Of a stretch of DNA of 64,000 nucleotides, positions 45,008-52,505 are shown piece by piece (position 1 is the first letter of the stretch; every line of letters begins with the position of its first letter). The position numbers and the translations under genes were made by a program. The notes under the pieces were generated by a model. That model had not been told where the DNA came from. It saw only the letters and a program-made list of their open reading frames with translations, and did not search any database. The stretch is from Rhodoplanes tepidamans (GTDB taxonomy: Bacteria; Pseudomonadota; Alphaproteobacteria; Rhizobiales; Xanthobacteraceae): assembly GCF_030813915.1 (NCBI RefSeq), contig NZ_JAUSUJ010000030.1:1-64000 (forward strand). The letters are read 5' to 3'.

Positions 45008-45879
45008 GCGGGCACCCCGCTGTCGAGATCGGCCGTCGCCTCGCCCGACCAGGCGCGCTCGGCGCGGCGGCGCTTCATGGCGGCCCACAGGGCCCAGCCG
45101 GCGCCGCCGATCACCACGGCGACGCTGACCACGGTCAGCACGGTGAAGATCAGGTCGATGGTCTTGCTGGTGCCGACGACGGGCGCGAGCGCGTCCTTGG
45201 CCTGGTCGATCGTTGCGGCCACGCCGCCGCCGCCGATCGCCGTGGTGGTGCCGGCCTCGGCCGAGACCTTGGGCAGCGCGACGTCGGACGGCAGCGCCTT
45301 GGCGGCGCCGCCCTCCTCGTGCACCGACACCTGGGGCGGCGGGCCGACGCTGCCGGCCGCCCAGGCCTGGCCGATCGCCCGGACGCTGGCGACGCGGCGG
45401 CCCCAGCCCACGCCGAACACCGACCAGGTGCGCAGGTTCTGCAGCATGCCGAGCCGGCGCGACAGCACGCCGGCGATCAGCGCGTCGTGATCCGGATGCG
45501 CCTGTGCGGCCGCGATCGTGGCCTCGCCCAGCTCGCCGTCCACCTGCACGCTGCCGAGCGCGCGCTGCAGCCATTTGGTGGCCTGCGACGGACCGGAGTT
45601 GACGGCCGAATCGAACATGACGAAGTCGACGCCGGCCGGCAGCCGGTCGGCCTGGACCTTGTCCCAGTACTGGCGCCTGTAGATGTCGGTCAGCTCGGCC
45701 TTGGTCAGCTCGCGCACGCTGCGCGGCTCCAGGCCCTCCGCCTTCCGGTAGCCGTCGTAGACGCGCTGGATGATGCCCTTGTTGGTCGGGCCGCCGGGGT
45801 CGCTCGGATGATTGCTGTACCCGCCCTCGTAGACGAGCACGCGCTGCAGCGATTTCGCGAAATTCTGCTTCACGGCCAT
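45004..45879 (-). CDS. Endolysin (glycoside hydrolase family 108 type) with C-terminal membrane segment
   Basis: 291 residues. The N-terminal ~170 residues are the GH108 muramidase (SLQRVLVYEGGYSNHPSDPGGPTNKGI with the catalytic Glu in EGGYS), followed by a PG-binding-like region (DFVMFDSAVNSGPSQATKWLQ). A linker leads to a C-terminal transmembrane segment (LIFTVLTVVSVAVVIGGAGWALW) with a basic tail. This is the first late gene, directly after Mor. No N-terminal signal is seen, so export needs a holin that I did not find or depends on this tail. Confidence 0.88.
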   Translation of the reverse strand: MAVKQNFAKSLQRVLVYEGGYSNHPSDPGGPTNKGIIQRVYDGYRKAEGLEPRSVRELTKAELTDIYRRQYWDKVQADRLPAGVDFVMFDSAVNSGPSQATKWLQRALGSVQVDGELGEATIAAAQAHPDHDALIAGVLSRRLGMLQNLRTWSVFGVGWGRRVASVRAIGQAWAAGSVGPPPQVSVHEEGGAAKALPSDVALPKVSAEAGTTTAIGGGGVAATIDQAKDALAPVVGTSKTIDLIFTVLTVVSVAVVIGGAGWALWAAMKRRRAERAWSGEATADLDSGVPA

Positions 45880-45928
45880 CCCCCAGGAGCGGGGATGACA
45901 CTAGGTGGGATCCGGATTTCGGGGCACG

Positions 45929-45942
45929 CCCGCCGCGGCGGG
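45929..45942. promoter_or_regulatory. GC palindrome before the endolysin gene (copy 1)
   Basis: CCCGCCGCGGCGGG, 50-63 bp upstream of the endolysin start and just after the mor stop. Possible late promoter or activator site, or terminator of the early-middle transcript. In between are a CTAGTGT-like -10 candidate and GGATCC. Confidence 0.45.
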
Positions 45943-45962
45943 TGTGAGGGGCTCGGAGGCCC

Positions 45963-46322
45963 TCAGCGCTCGAACAGGTCGAGCTGCGGCGAGGTCATCT
46001 CGGCGCGCGACAAGATGCGCCAGACGCCGTCCTCTGACAAGCCCGTGCGGCGGGCGATCTCCGCGTAGGAGAGGCCGCGGCCCCGGTAGATCGCCACCCG
46101 CCACGGCTTGGCGGACGGCACCTTGAGATACTCGCCGCCATAGGCGCGGGCGAGCTGCGCCGCCGCCGCGGTGCCGATCGCCGAGACGATGCGCTCGGTC
46201 GGCGCCTTGGGGACGTAGACGCGCAGGCCCGGGAACGCCTCGATCAGCGCCAGCGCGGCCGGCACGCCGATCACCTCGGCGAGCCGCATCACCTCGGGCG
46301 GCGGATCGGGGAGCGGGGTCAT
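45963..46322 (-). CDS. mor: Mor transcription activator family protein
   Basis: 119 residues, homologous to Mu Mor/C, which switch on middle or late transcription. LAEVIGVPAALALIEAFPGLRVYVP is the family's dimerisation part, and YAEIARRTGLSEDGVWRILSR the C-terminal helix-turn-helix. The gene closes the early operon (ATGA with its upstream neighbour) and lies upstream of the lysis block it probably activates. Confidence 0.9.
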   Translation of the reverse strand: MTPLPDPPPEVMRLAEVIGVPAALALIEAFPGLRVYVPKAPTERIVSAIGTAAAAQLARAYGGEYLKVPSAKPWRVAIYRGRGLSYAEIARRTGLSEDGVWRILSRAEMTSPQLDLFER

Positions 46323-46543
46323 GCTCGGCGCAGCCTCTTGATCGTGTAGGTCGCGAGGCGCTGGGCGCCGCCTTTCGTGGTCAGGCTCCAGGTCAGCGTC
46401 ACCGAAAAATGCCCTGCGCCGTCGGCCCACCCTCGCGCCCCTGCGCGGCTGTAGCCGGCGCCGCGCCACAGCTCGTCGATGGCTCGCAGGTATTCCTCGC
46501 CCGCGACCACCTGCTCGAAATCGACGGTGCCGTATCGCTTCAT
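46319..46543 (-). CDS. Hypothetical early phage protein
   Basis: 74 residues: RYGTVDFEQVVAGEEYLRAIDELWRG, then HFSVTLTWSLTTKGGAQRLATYTIKRL. Small alpha-beta protein upstream of mor, overlapping both neighbours as ATGA. Not recognised. Confidence 0.7.
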   Translation of the reverse strand: MKRYGTVDFEQVVAGEEYLRAIDELWRGAGYSRAGARGWADGAGHFSVTLTWSLTTKGGAQRLATYTIKRLRRA

Positions 46544-46776
46544 CGCCGCGCCCCCCGCCGGCTCGGCAGCACCGTGACGACGACGCCGGACACGACGACG
46601 AACGTCGAGGTGTCGGTGACGATCCGGTAGCGCCCGCCGCCGACCCGGTCGGCGGCCGCCACGGCGCGGCCGACCGACGCGGCGAGCGCGCGCCGCACCG
46701 CCTCGACGTCGAGCCCGCCCTCGCGCTCCAGCCAGCGCAGCACCGCGTGGTCGGAGACGGTGACGTCGAGCGTCAT
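46540..46776 (-). CDS. Hypothetical early phage protein
   Basis: 78 residues with TLDVTVSDHAVLRWLEREGGLDVEAVRRALAASVGRAV and a beta hairpin at the end (RYRIVTDTSTFVVVSGVVVTVLP). The pattern HAVLRWLER is like the small phage proteins of unknown use often placed before mor. ATGA overlap on both sides. Confidence 0.7.
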   Translation of the reverse strand: MTLDVTVSDHAVLRWLEREGGLDVEAVRRALAASVGRAVAAADRVGGGRYRIVTDTSTFVVVSGVVVTVLPSRRGARR

Positions 46777-46991
46777 GTGCGCCTCCAGAGGTCCCCGTCC
46801 CGCCCGCGGACCCGGCCGCGCTCCGCCTCGACGCATCCCTTGCGCTTCAGGGCCTGCAGCTCGTTGTAGACCGTCACGGGGGCGAAGACGCCGGCGTCCT
46901 TCTGGACGCCGTGCAGGGAGAGGCCCTTTTCGCGGCGGGTCGTCGGCAGCGCCTCCAGCACCCGCACCGTCACCTCGTCGTCGACCGACAT
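46773..46991 (-). CDS. Small winged-helix-like phage protein
   Basis: 72 residues. TVRVLEALPTTRREKGLSLHGVQKDAGVFAPVTVYNELQALKRKG reads as a winged helix, a DNA-binding fold common in early phage genes. It lies directly downstream of the GcrA homologue (2-bp gap), possibly its partner. Function unknown. Confidence 0.7.
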   Translation of the reverse strand: MSVDDEVTVRVLEALPTTRREKGLSLHGVQKDAGVFAPVTVYNELQALKRKGCVEAERGRVRGRDGDLWRRT

Positions 46992-46993
46992 GA

Positions 46994-47542
46994 TCACCTC
47001 CTCGGCTGGTAGGCGAGCGCGCCGTGGTGGGCGCAGTAGGACTTGTGAGCGCGCGCCCCGCCGCAGTAGCGGAAGCTCTCGGCGGCCGGATCGCCGAGCG
47101 GCCAGCGGCAGCGGTCGTGCGTCAGCTCGATCAGGGTGCAAGGCCGCTCGCCCGGCGCCCGCACCTCGGCGCGCGTCCAGGCCGTGCTGCGTTCCGCCGC
47201 CAGCTGCTCGGGCCGCGCCTGCGCGGGCGTGGCCGGCACGACGTCCATGCCCATCTGCCGCAGCAGCGTCGCCCGCCGCGGCTTGGCGGGCTTCGTCCGG
47301 GGCTCGGCCGGGGGCTTCGGCGGCCGGGCCGCCGGCGCCTTGCGGGCCGGGCCGCTGGGCAGCCGCACCACCGGCGGCCCGGGCGGCCGCGGGAAGGTGT
47401 CGAACTCGCCCGCCTCCTGCAGCCGGTGCACCTTGCCGATCACGGCGTTGCGGGTGACGCCGAGCTCGCAGGCGATGATGGCGGCGCTGCGGCCGGCGCT
47501 CCACAGCGACTTGAGCGTGTCGATGCGATCGAGGGTCCACAT
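46994..47542 (-). CDS. GcrA family cell-cycle regulator homologue
   Basis: 182 residues. The N-terminal domain (LDRIDTLKSLWSAGRSAAIIACELG, VTRNAVIGKVHRLQ) and the C-terminal motif CRWPLGDP plus two Cys/His pairs (FRYCGG, SYCAHHG) match GcrA, which in Caulobacter binds sigma-70 and methylated promoters to control S-phase genes. The Ala/Pro-rich linker between them is typical. Phage-encoded GcrA homologues have been noted in alphaproteobacterial phages. Here it sits near the end of the early operon, 2 bp from a winged-helix gene. Confidence 0.93.
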   Translation of the reverse strand: MWTLDRIDTLKSLWSAGRSAAIIACELGVTRNAVIGKVHRLQEAGEFDTFPRPPGPPVVRLPSGPARKAPAARPPKPPAEPRTKPAKPRRATLLRQMGMDVVPATPAQARPEQLAAERSTAWTRAEVRAPGERPCTLIELTHDRCRWPLGDPAAESFRYCGGARAHKSYCAHHGALAYQPRR

Positions 47543-47543
47543 C

Positions 47544-47747
47544 TCACGCCTCCCGGCGGCGAGCCGCGTTGCGGCGCCTGATCTTCAGCTCGTGCATCCA
47601 GAGGTCGATCAGGTCGCGGGCCGACGTGCCCGCGAGAGGCAGGGTTTTCACGCGCTCCAGGAAGATGCGCATGACGCGGCCCCAGTCGGCCGTCATCACT
47701 TCGTCTGGGAAGATCTCGCGGCCGAGATGCACGGGCATGGGCGTCAC
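47544..47747 (-). CDS. Hypothetical small early protein
   Basis: 67 residues (GTG 47747, GTGA overlap; ATG 47738 possible): LGREIFPDEVMTADWGRVMRIFLERVKTLPLAGTSARDLIDLWMHELKIRRRNAARR. Helical and basic at the end. It ends 1 bp before the gcrA-like start, so a coupled regulator is conceivable. Not recognised. Confidence 0.65.
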   Translation of the reverse strand: MTPMPVHLGREIFPDEVMTADWGRVMRIFLERVKTLPLAGTSARDLIDLWMHELKIRRRNAARRREA

Positions 47748-48148
47748 TCCGTCTCGCTCGCCAGCGCCCAGCGCGGGAGGGTGATCTCGATCGCGCCGTC
47801 GGCCAGAAGGTCGACCGCACAGTCCTGCCGCGGCTGCGCGCTCTCGCCGAAGCGGGCGACATGGCCGCAGTTGATCTTCATCGCCTTGCCGCCGCCGACG
47901 ACGACGCCCTTCGCCGCGCCATTCTTCGCCCGAACGAGCCGCATCATGCCGGCGTCGTCGCCGGTGCCGAGCAGCACGTCGAACCGGTCTTCGTGATAGA
48001 CTTTCGCGCGCGCCATCAGGGCACGGCTCAGCATCACCGTCATGCTCGGCTTCGGGCTCCGGCGGGCGGCGGTGCCGAGGCACACGAGGGAGACGCGCGC
48101 ATCCCAGGCGTCAGCCGGCGACGCGATGATCAGCTGCTCGAAGGCCAT
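47744..48148 (-). CDS. Hypothetical early phage protein
   Basis: 134 residues: MAFEQLIIASPADAWDARVSLVCLG, RAKVYHEDRFDVLLGTGDDAGMMRLVRAKNGAAKGV and GHVARFGESA. Compact alpha-beta protein; no known family by eye. Overlaps its upstream neighbour by 38 bp. Confidence 0.7.
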   Translation of the reverse strand: MAFEQLIIASPADAWDARVSLVCLGTAARRSPKPSMTVMLSRALMARAKVYHEDRFDVLLGTGDDAGMMRLVRAKNGAAKGVVVGGGKAMKINCGHVARFGESAQPRQDCAVDLLADGAIEITLPRWALASETE

Positions 48149-48425
48149 GAACGTTCTCCGGTGCGGGAACGGGAGCCGCCACGAGCGCCCGCACCGCGGC
48201 CTCGTGAGGAGCGAGAAGCGAGAGGAGCATGGCGGCGCGGCCGATCCGCTCGGCCGACGCCTGCAGGTCCGCGACGAGGCGTCGGTGATCCGGCGTCGGG
48301 CCCCCCGGCTGCGACGCCAGGAACACCTCGACGTCGAGGTTCGAGGCGCATTCGCGGCGCGCATAGACGCGCAGCTCGAAGGCCAGCTCGGCGAAGCTCT
48401 CGGCCGGCATCACGATGGCGTTCAC
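48111..48425 (-). CDS. Hypothetical early phage protein
   Basis: 104 residues from GTG 48425 (GTGA), or from ATG 48410. Sequence ESFAELAFELRVYARRECASNLDVEVFLASQPGG..., then a helix-rich end. Not recognised. Confidence 0.65.
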   Translation of the reverse strand: MNAIVMPAESFAELAFELRVYARRECASNLDVEVFLASQPGGPTPDHRRLVADLQASAERIGRAAMLLSLLAPHEAAVRALVAAPVPAPENVHGLRAADHRVAG

Positions 48426-48802
48426 CCGGGCTCTCCCTGCAGGATGTCGATCGATGCCTGGTCGAGGCGCGATGCGGCCAGCACCTGATCGTCGAATCCA
48501 AGGAGCGCCAGTACCAGGCTCGCGCCATCCGACGAGATCAACACCGCGCTGGCCCGACGTGGCGGATGGTCTGGAGAAACATCGAGATCGATCGTGACGG
48601 TGAGGCCGCCCAGGGTGCGGCTGTCCATCACGTGACGGAGCGAAGCGACCAGCAGCCGGCGCTGGGCGGCAGTCAGCCATGCGCTGAATGCCCCAAAGAC
48701 GCCTTGGAACTGGACGACGGTGTGCCCGGCCGCGCTGGCTGCGACACGGATCTGCGGCCGCTCCAGCGCGATCTCACGAGCAGAGGACGATGCGGCGGTC
48801 AT
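48422..48802 (-). CDS. Hypothetical early phage protein
   Basis: 126 residues. Alpha-beta, with LERPQIRVAASAAGHTVVQFQGV and LTAAQRRLLVASLRHVMDSRTLGGLTVTIDLDVS, ending with short repeats of hydrophobic and charged residues. ATGA and GTGA overlaps on both sides make it part of the coupled early string. Not recognised. Confidence 0.68.
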   Translation of the reverse strand: MTAASSSAREIALERPQIRVAASAAGHTVVQFQGVFGAFSAWLTAAQRRLLVASLRHVMDSRTLGGLTVTIDLDVSPDHPPRRASAVLISSDGASLVLALLGFDDQVLAASRLDQASIDILQGEPG

Positions 48803-49332
48803 GACAGCGCCCCGTTGTACTGCCACCAGCCCTGCGATCCCTTGCAGGGGAACGGCGGCACGACCGGCTCGACGTCCTGCATCGGCCAGCCCCAGTTGAA
48901 GGTGTCGTCGCCACGCATCGGCTTGCCGATCACGGCCGTGCAGACGATGGCGCCGAGCGGCAATCGCAGTGCGTCGGCGTGGCCCATGGCGGCCGCGATC
49001 TCGGCGGTGTCTACCGTCACGGCGGCGGAGCGCCGGCGCCGCAGGCCGGCTTCGCGCTCCGCGACGAGCCATGCGTAGGCGCGCATGAGGAAGGGCCGGG
49101 CGATCTCCTCGACGAGACACGGCGTGTCGTCCGGATCGTGCGAGTCGAGACGGTCCAGGAGATTGCCGACCTCCGAGAGCCGCACCGGCCGCTGCGCCGC
49201 ATGAATGCCGATCCGCTCGCCGGTTTCGGGCGGATTGATGTAGTGGTTGTAGGGCCGCTCACGGAACTCGTACGGCTTCGCCTGGATGGCGATCAGCGAG
49301 GCCCAGGGCTGGAAGACGGTGATGATCTTCAC
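48799..49332 (-). CDS. ASCH-domain protein
   Basis: 177 residues, with the ASCH signature near the N-terminus (QPWASLIAIQAKPYEFRERP) and the later GRL-like block LRLPLGAIVCTAVIGK. ASCH domains are RNA-binding modules related to PUA and can have ribonuclease or modified-base reading activity. Phages often carry one; whether it acts on phage or host RNA is unknown. It is coupled to its neighbours by ATGA overlaps. Confidence 0.82.
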   Translation of the reverse strand: MKIITVFQPWASLIAIQAKPYEFRERPYNHYINPPETGERIGIHAAQRPVRLSEVGNLLDRLDSHDPDDTPCLVEEIARPFLMRAYAWLVAEREAGLRRRRSAAVTVDTAEIAAAMGHADALRLPLGAIVCTAVIGKPMRGDDTFNWGWPMQDVEPVVPPFPCKGSQGWWQYNGALS

Positions 49333-49598
49333 GACCCCCCTCCCGTCTCGCCGAGCGCCATGTGGAGCCGCGTCTCGACGACCAGCACGGCCATCTTCTC
49401 GGCCGTCTCCGGCAGCTTCTCGACGATCGTCTCGACCACCGCCGCGCGCTCGGCCCGAGACGCGAGCCCGAGCACCAGGGCGACGGCGGACGTCACCGCG
49501 CCCGCGATCTCCGGGAACGACCCGCCGTCGTCGAGATGGGCCGCCAGCATCGCGACGAGCTCCTTCGACAGCGCCACGGCCTTCGGGTGCCTGCTCAC
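49329..49598 (-). CDS. Hypothetical early phage protein
   Basis: 89 residues from GTG 49598, overlapping the gemA stop as GTGA. All-helical (SKELVAMLAAHLDDGGSFPEIAGAVTSAVALVLG, ERAAVVETIVEKLPETAEKMAVL). Small accessory to GemA or separate. Not recognised. Confidence 0.65.
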   Translation of the reverse strand: MSRHPKAVALSKELVAMLAAHLDDGGSFPEIAGAVTSAVALVLGLASRAERAAVVETIVEKLPETAEKMAVLVVETRLHMALGETGGGS

Positions 49599-50371
49599 GG
49601 CTTTGCCCTCCCGGCCAGCGCCTTGCGCAGCTTGCGGCCCAGCGCCGCCTGCACGACGGCGTAATCGTGCGGCTGGAACTGGGCCCAGCCCGGCCGGCCG
49701 GCGACCTTGAGCGCGTAGCCGTCCAGCGACTCGAGCGGGCGGGCGGCGATGTAGACCCGCACGGCGCCGAGCTTCACCAGGCCCAGCCACTGCGCCGTGA
49801 TCACGGCGCGCTTGACCTCGGCGGCGTGCTGCTCGTTGGTCTGCTGCTTGTCGCGGGCCGGCCAGTCCACGCCGCCCTCCCGCGCGATCCAGCCCTTCAG
49901 CGCCTCGATCGCCTTCATGGCGTCGGCCGCGTCGCGCAGCCAGCGCGGATGGGCGATCTTCGTCTGGCGCTCGACGAAGCGGACGAGCGCCACGTCGGTG
50001 CGGTCGCGCACCACGCCGAGGTCGTGCGCCGCGATCCACAGGGCGCGCAGCTTGGCGCCGTAGGGGCCGTCGATCGTCAGCGCGCCCTTGGCCAGCGGCT
50101 CGGGGGCGAGGCTGGCCGGCAGCGTCGCCGGCAGGCCGCTCTCGAAGGCCGTTCGAGGGACGTTCGGGCGCTGGCCCGATAGCACTTTCAAGTGGTCGAT
50201 CACGACGCCGGCCTGCGCGCCGGTGAGCGCCCTGGCGGAGCGCTGGCCGGTGAGGCCTTCGATCAGGTCGCGATAGGCCGCGTCGTCGAGCCCCAGCCGC
50301 GCCTTGAGCGCGTGCATGGCGCCGATCTGACGCGACGAGGCCGGGCCGGAGGTGGGGGCGGCGGCGGTCAT
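49595..50371 (-). CDS. gemA: GemA-like regulatory protein (Mu gp16, DUF1018)
   Basis: 258 residues. SSRQIGAMHALKARLGLDDAAYRDLIEGLTGQRSARALTGAQAGVVIDHLK is the family N-terminus. In Mu, GemA alters host gene expression and replication at the late phase. It overlaps the LexA-like gene as ATGA. Confidence 0.9.
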   Translation of the reverse strand: MTAAAPTSGPASSRQIGAMHALKARLGLDDAAYRDLIEGLTGQRSARALTGAQAGVVIDHLKVLSGQRPNVPRTAFESGLPATLPASLAPEPLAKGALTIDGPYGAKLRALWIAAHDLGVVRDRTDVALVRFVERQTKIAHPRWLRDAADAMKAIEALKGWIAREGGVDWPARDKQQTNEQHAAEVKRAVITAQWLGLVKLGAVRVYIAARPLESLDGYALKVAGRPGWAQFQPHDYAVVQAALGRKLRKALAGRAKP

Positions 50372-50763
50372 GACGACACCACCGCGGTGACGCCGGCAGC
50401 GGCACACACCGTCCTGATGTGCGCGGCCTGCAGATGGTCCGAGACGGCGCGGGCGACGACGTCGGCCGGCGCGAGCCCGGCGGACGCGCAGTAGGCGGCG
50501 AGCCGGGCCTGCAGATCGGCCGGGAGGCCGGCCGGAACGGGCGGCGAGGCGGCGCCGGTCAGCACGATGGAGCGGGCCGCGCCCCGGCGCCAGGTGAGGT
50601 GGCCGCGATCCTCCAGACGCTGCAGCACGGCCTGCGCCTGCTTGGGCGTCGCCATGCCGAGGCCCGCGGCGATCTCGCGCAGGCTCGGGGCGTGGGTGTG
50701 GGTGGCCATGTAGCGGGTGATCCAGTCGAGCGTCTCGCGCTGGCGTGCGGTGAGCCCCATCAT
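50368..50763 (-). CDS. LexA-type winged-helix protein without peptidase domain
   Basis: 131 residues. The first 70 match the LexA DNA-binding domain: LTARQRETLDWITRYMATHTHAPSLREIAAGLGMATPKQAQAVLQRLEDRGHL. The C-terminal part is a separate helical domain, with no S24 Ser-Lys pair. It may therefore bind SOS-box-like operators without self-cleavage, possibly competing with the host LexA. Starts with ATGATG, overlapping the previous stop. Confidence 0.82.
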   Translation of the reverse strand: MMGLTARQRETLDWITRYMATHTHAPSLREIAAGLGMATPKQAQAVLQRLEDRGHLTWRRGAARSIVLTGAASPPVPAGLPADLQARLAAYCASAGLAPADVVARAVSDHLQAAHIRTVCAAAGVTAVVSS

Positions 50764-50954
50764 GGCGACACCTCGCCGGCGCGCAGCAGGGTGGTCAGCT
50801 CGCCGCGCTCGACCGCCGCATTGAGCCGGCGGAACAGATCGCGCGCCGCCGGGACCGTGGTGCAGGTGAGCGTGAGCGTGACGGTGTTGCCGCCCATGGC
50901 GCAGCCGGCGCGCTGGATGGTGGCGTCGGTGGGCGGGGTGGTCGGGGATGTCAT
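50760..50954 (-). CDS. Hypothetical small early protein
   Basis: 64 residues: NTVTLTLTCTTVPAARDLFRRLNAAVERGELTTLLR. Compact alpha-beta. ATGA overlap with the LexA-like gene. Not recognised. Confidence 0.65.
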   Translation of the reverse strand: MTSPTTPPTDATIQRAGCAMGGNTVTLTLTCTTVPAARDLFRRLNAAVERGELTTLLRAGEVSP

Positions 50955-50965
50955 GACGGTCTCCT

Positions 50966-51124
50966 TCAGGATCTGATCCAGATCTGTGTCACCGCCCCGT
51001 GCTGGCGGATGCGGTACCAGTGCCACCAGATCCACACGGACTGCCCCGTGTAGGTGTCGGTGAAGCGGAACGGGAGCAGCGCGAAGCGCCACCGCCATTC
51101 GCCGGGCTCGGTCATCTTCAACAT
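50966..51124 (-). CDS. Small Trp-rich basic protein
   Basis: 52 residues, ATG 51124 with AGGAGAG upstream. Trp-rich and basic (EWRWRFALLPFRFTDTYTGQSVWIWWHWYRIRQ), so a peripheral membrane or nucleic-acid contact is likely. Short but has a good ribosome-binding site and fits neatly between neighbours. Not recognised. Confidence 0.55.
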   Translation of the reverse strand: MLKMTEPGEWRWRFALLPFRFTDTYTGQSVWIWWHWYRIRQHGAVTQIWIRS

Positions 51125-51139
51125 CGGCGACTCTCCTGA

Positions 51140-51850
51140 TCAGGCGCTGGCGAGGTCGATGGTGATGGGAACCCACGCGTCGCGCGGGGTGGCGCGCTTG
51201 TAGAAGCGCACGTACTGCTTCGAGCCGATCACCCGAATGGCGGCGCCGATCGCCTCCATGGCCCTGATCCAGCCGGCGTCGTCGATCTGCAGCCGGCGCA
51301 GCTGGAACAGGGCGGCGCGGTTGATCCGGCCCTCCTGGTCGACCTGGAAGGCGTGCTCGACCAGGGCCCGGATCTCCGGCCGCGAGTCGGCCGACCACGC
51401 CGTGATGCAGGCATCGACCAGGGTCTTGGCGACCTGCAGCTCGGGCCCGAAGCCGATCTGGTCCTGCACCTGCACCTGGACCTTCAGGCAGCCGTCGTAG
51501 CTGGTGAAGGTCACGTTGCCACGCGAACCGCCGCACTTGACGCCCCAGCGCTCGCTGATCAACTCCGCGAAGCTGGCGACGTCGTCGAAGGTGTGGCCGC
51601 GGAAGCGGGCGATCTGGGCCGACAGATCCTCGGCATAGCCGACGATCTTGCGGACCATCTGGTCCTCCAGCAGGTGCTCGGGACGCACCGTCTCGACCGG
51701 CACCAGCCGGCCGGCGGCATCGCGCATGTAGCGGTGCGGGCCCACCGTGATCACGCCGGTGTCGGGCGCGGGCGCGGGCGGCGCGGGCGGCGTCGACGCC
51801 GCATAGGCGCCGGTGTCGACGGGCGTGCCGTCAGGGGCGAGGACTTGCAT
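51140..51850 (-). CDS. DUF3164 family protein (Mu gp08-like)
   Basis: 236 residues. PEHLLEDQMVRKIVGYAEDLSAQIARFRGHTFDDVASFAELISERWGV is the conserved block, and GNVTFTSYDGCLKVQVQVQDQIGFGPELQVAKTLVD follows. DUF3164 genes accompany MuB in many Mu-like phages; their role is unknown. It overlaps the DnaA-like gene by 20 bp. N-terminal ~40 residues are Pro/Ala rich. Confidence 0.85.
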   Translation of the reverse strand: MQVLAPDGTPVDTGAYAASTPPAPPAPAPDTGVITVGPHRYMRDAAGRLVPVETVRPEHLLEDQMVRKIVGYAEDLSAQIARFRGHTFDDVASFAELISERWGVKCGGSRGNVTFTSYDGCLKVQVQVQDQIGFGPELQVAKTLVDACITAWSADSRPEIRALVEHAFQVDQEGRINRAALFQLRRLQIDDAGWIRAMEAIGAAIRVIGSKQYVRFYKRATPRDAWVPITIDLASA

Positions 51851-52505
51851 CGGCGGTCTCCTGGGGCTGGGGGAGTTCGGCGGGCTCGGCGTACTCGTAG
51901 CCGAGGCCCTGCAGGGCATCGGCGAGGGCATCGGCGAAGGCACGGGCCTGCACGGCGATGTCGTTGGCGCGCCGGATCGCCGCGGCGTCGGCGAAGCCGC
52001 CGCGGCGCAGCCGGTCGTGCTCGTCGAGCAGGGCGAGCAGCCGATAGGAGGTCGCCGCGACCTCCTCCAGCGCGACGGCCCGGGCCGCGACCGCGACGAC
52101 CTCGTCGACGGCGAGGTCGGTCGCGGCCCGCCACGGGTCGGCGGCCATCACGCGCTCGGCGATCTGGACGGCGTCGGCGTCCTGCCACTGCTCGGCCGTG
52201 CCGAGCGACGTGAGAACGGTCTGCCGCGCCACCGACAGGCGGTGCGCGAAGCCCGCATCGGTGGCGGCCAGCTCCTCGGCGCGCTGGGCGGCCTGGATGA
52301 TGGTGCTGTGGTCGCGGTTGCCCAGCAGGCGGCCGATCGCCGGGAAGCTCAGCTGCGTCATCTCCCGGGCGAGCAGGCAGACGGCGTGCCGTGGCGCCGC
52401 GACGTCGGCGGTGCGCCGCGCCGAGCGGATCACGTGGCCGGGAATGCCCCACGCCAGCCCGACGGCGCGCAGGATCATCCGGATGCTGACGGTGCCGTCG
52501 CTCAT
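51831..52505 (-). CDS. DnaA domain IV-like DNA-binding protein
   Basis: 224 residues. Residues ~35-75 (RHAVCLLAREMTQLSFPAIGRLLGNRDHSTII) are the DnaA C-terminal domain IV that reads DnaA boxes, including the DHST motif. There is no ATPase domain, so it cannot open origins alone; it may recruit or block host initiation, or direct it to phage DNA. The rest is Ala-rich and helical. Its ATGA overlap with the upstream gene places it in the early operon with the transposition genes. Confidence 0.85.
   Translation of the reverse strand: MSDGTVSIRMILRAVGLAWGIPGHVIRSARRTADVAAPRHAVCLLAREMTQLSFPAIGRLLGNRDHSTIIQAAQRAEELAATDAGFAHRLSVARQTVLTSLGTAEQWQDADAVQIAERVMAADPWRAATDLAVDEVVAVAARAVALEEVAATSYRLLALLDEHDRLRRGGFADAAAIRRANDIAVQARAFADALADALQGLGYEYAEPAELPQPQETADASPRP

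Noticed and set aside
45004-45879. C-terminal hydrophobic part of the endolysin as an overlapping holin gene
   Set aside because: No internal start with a ribosome-binding site is evident; treated as one protein with a membrane segment.
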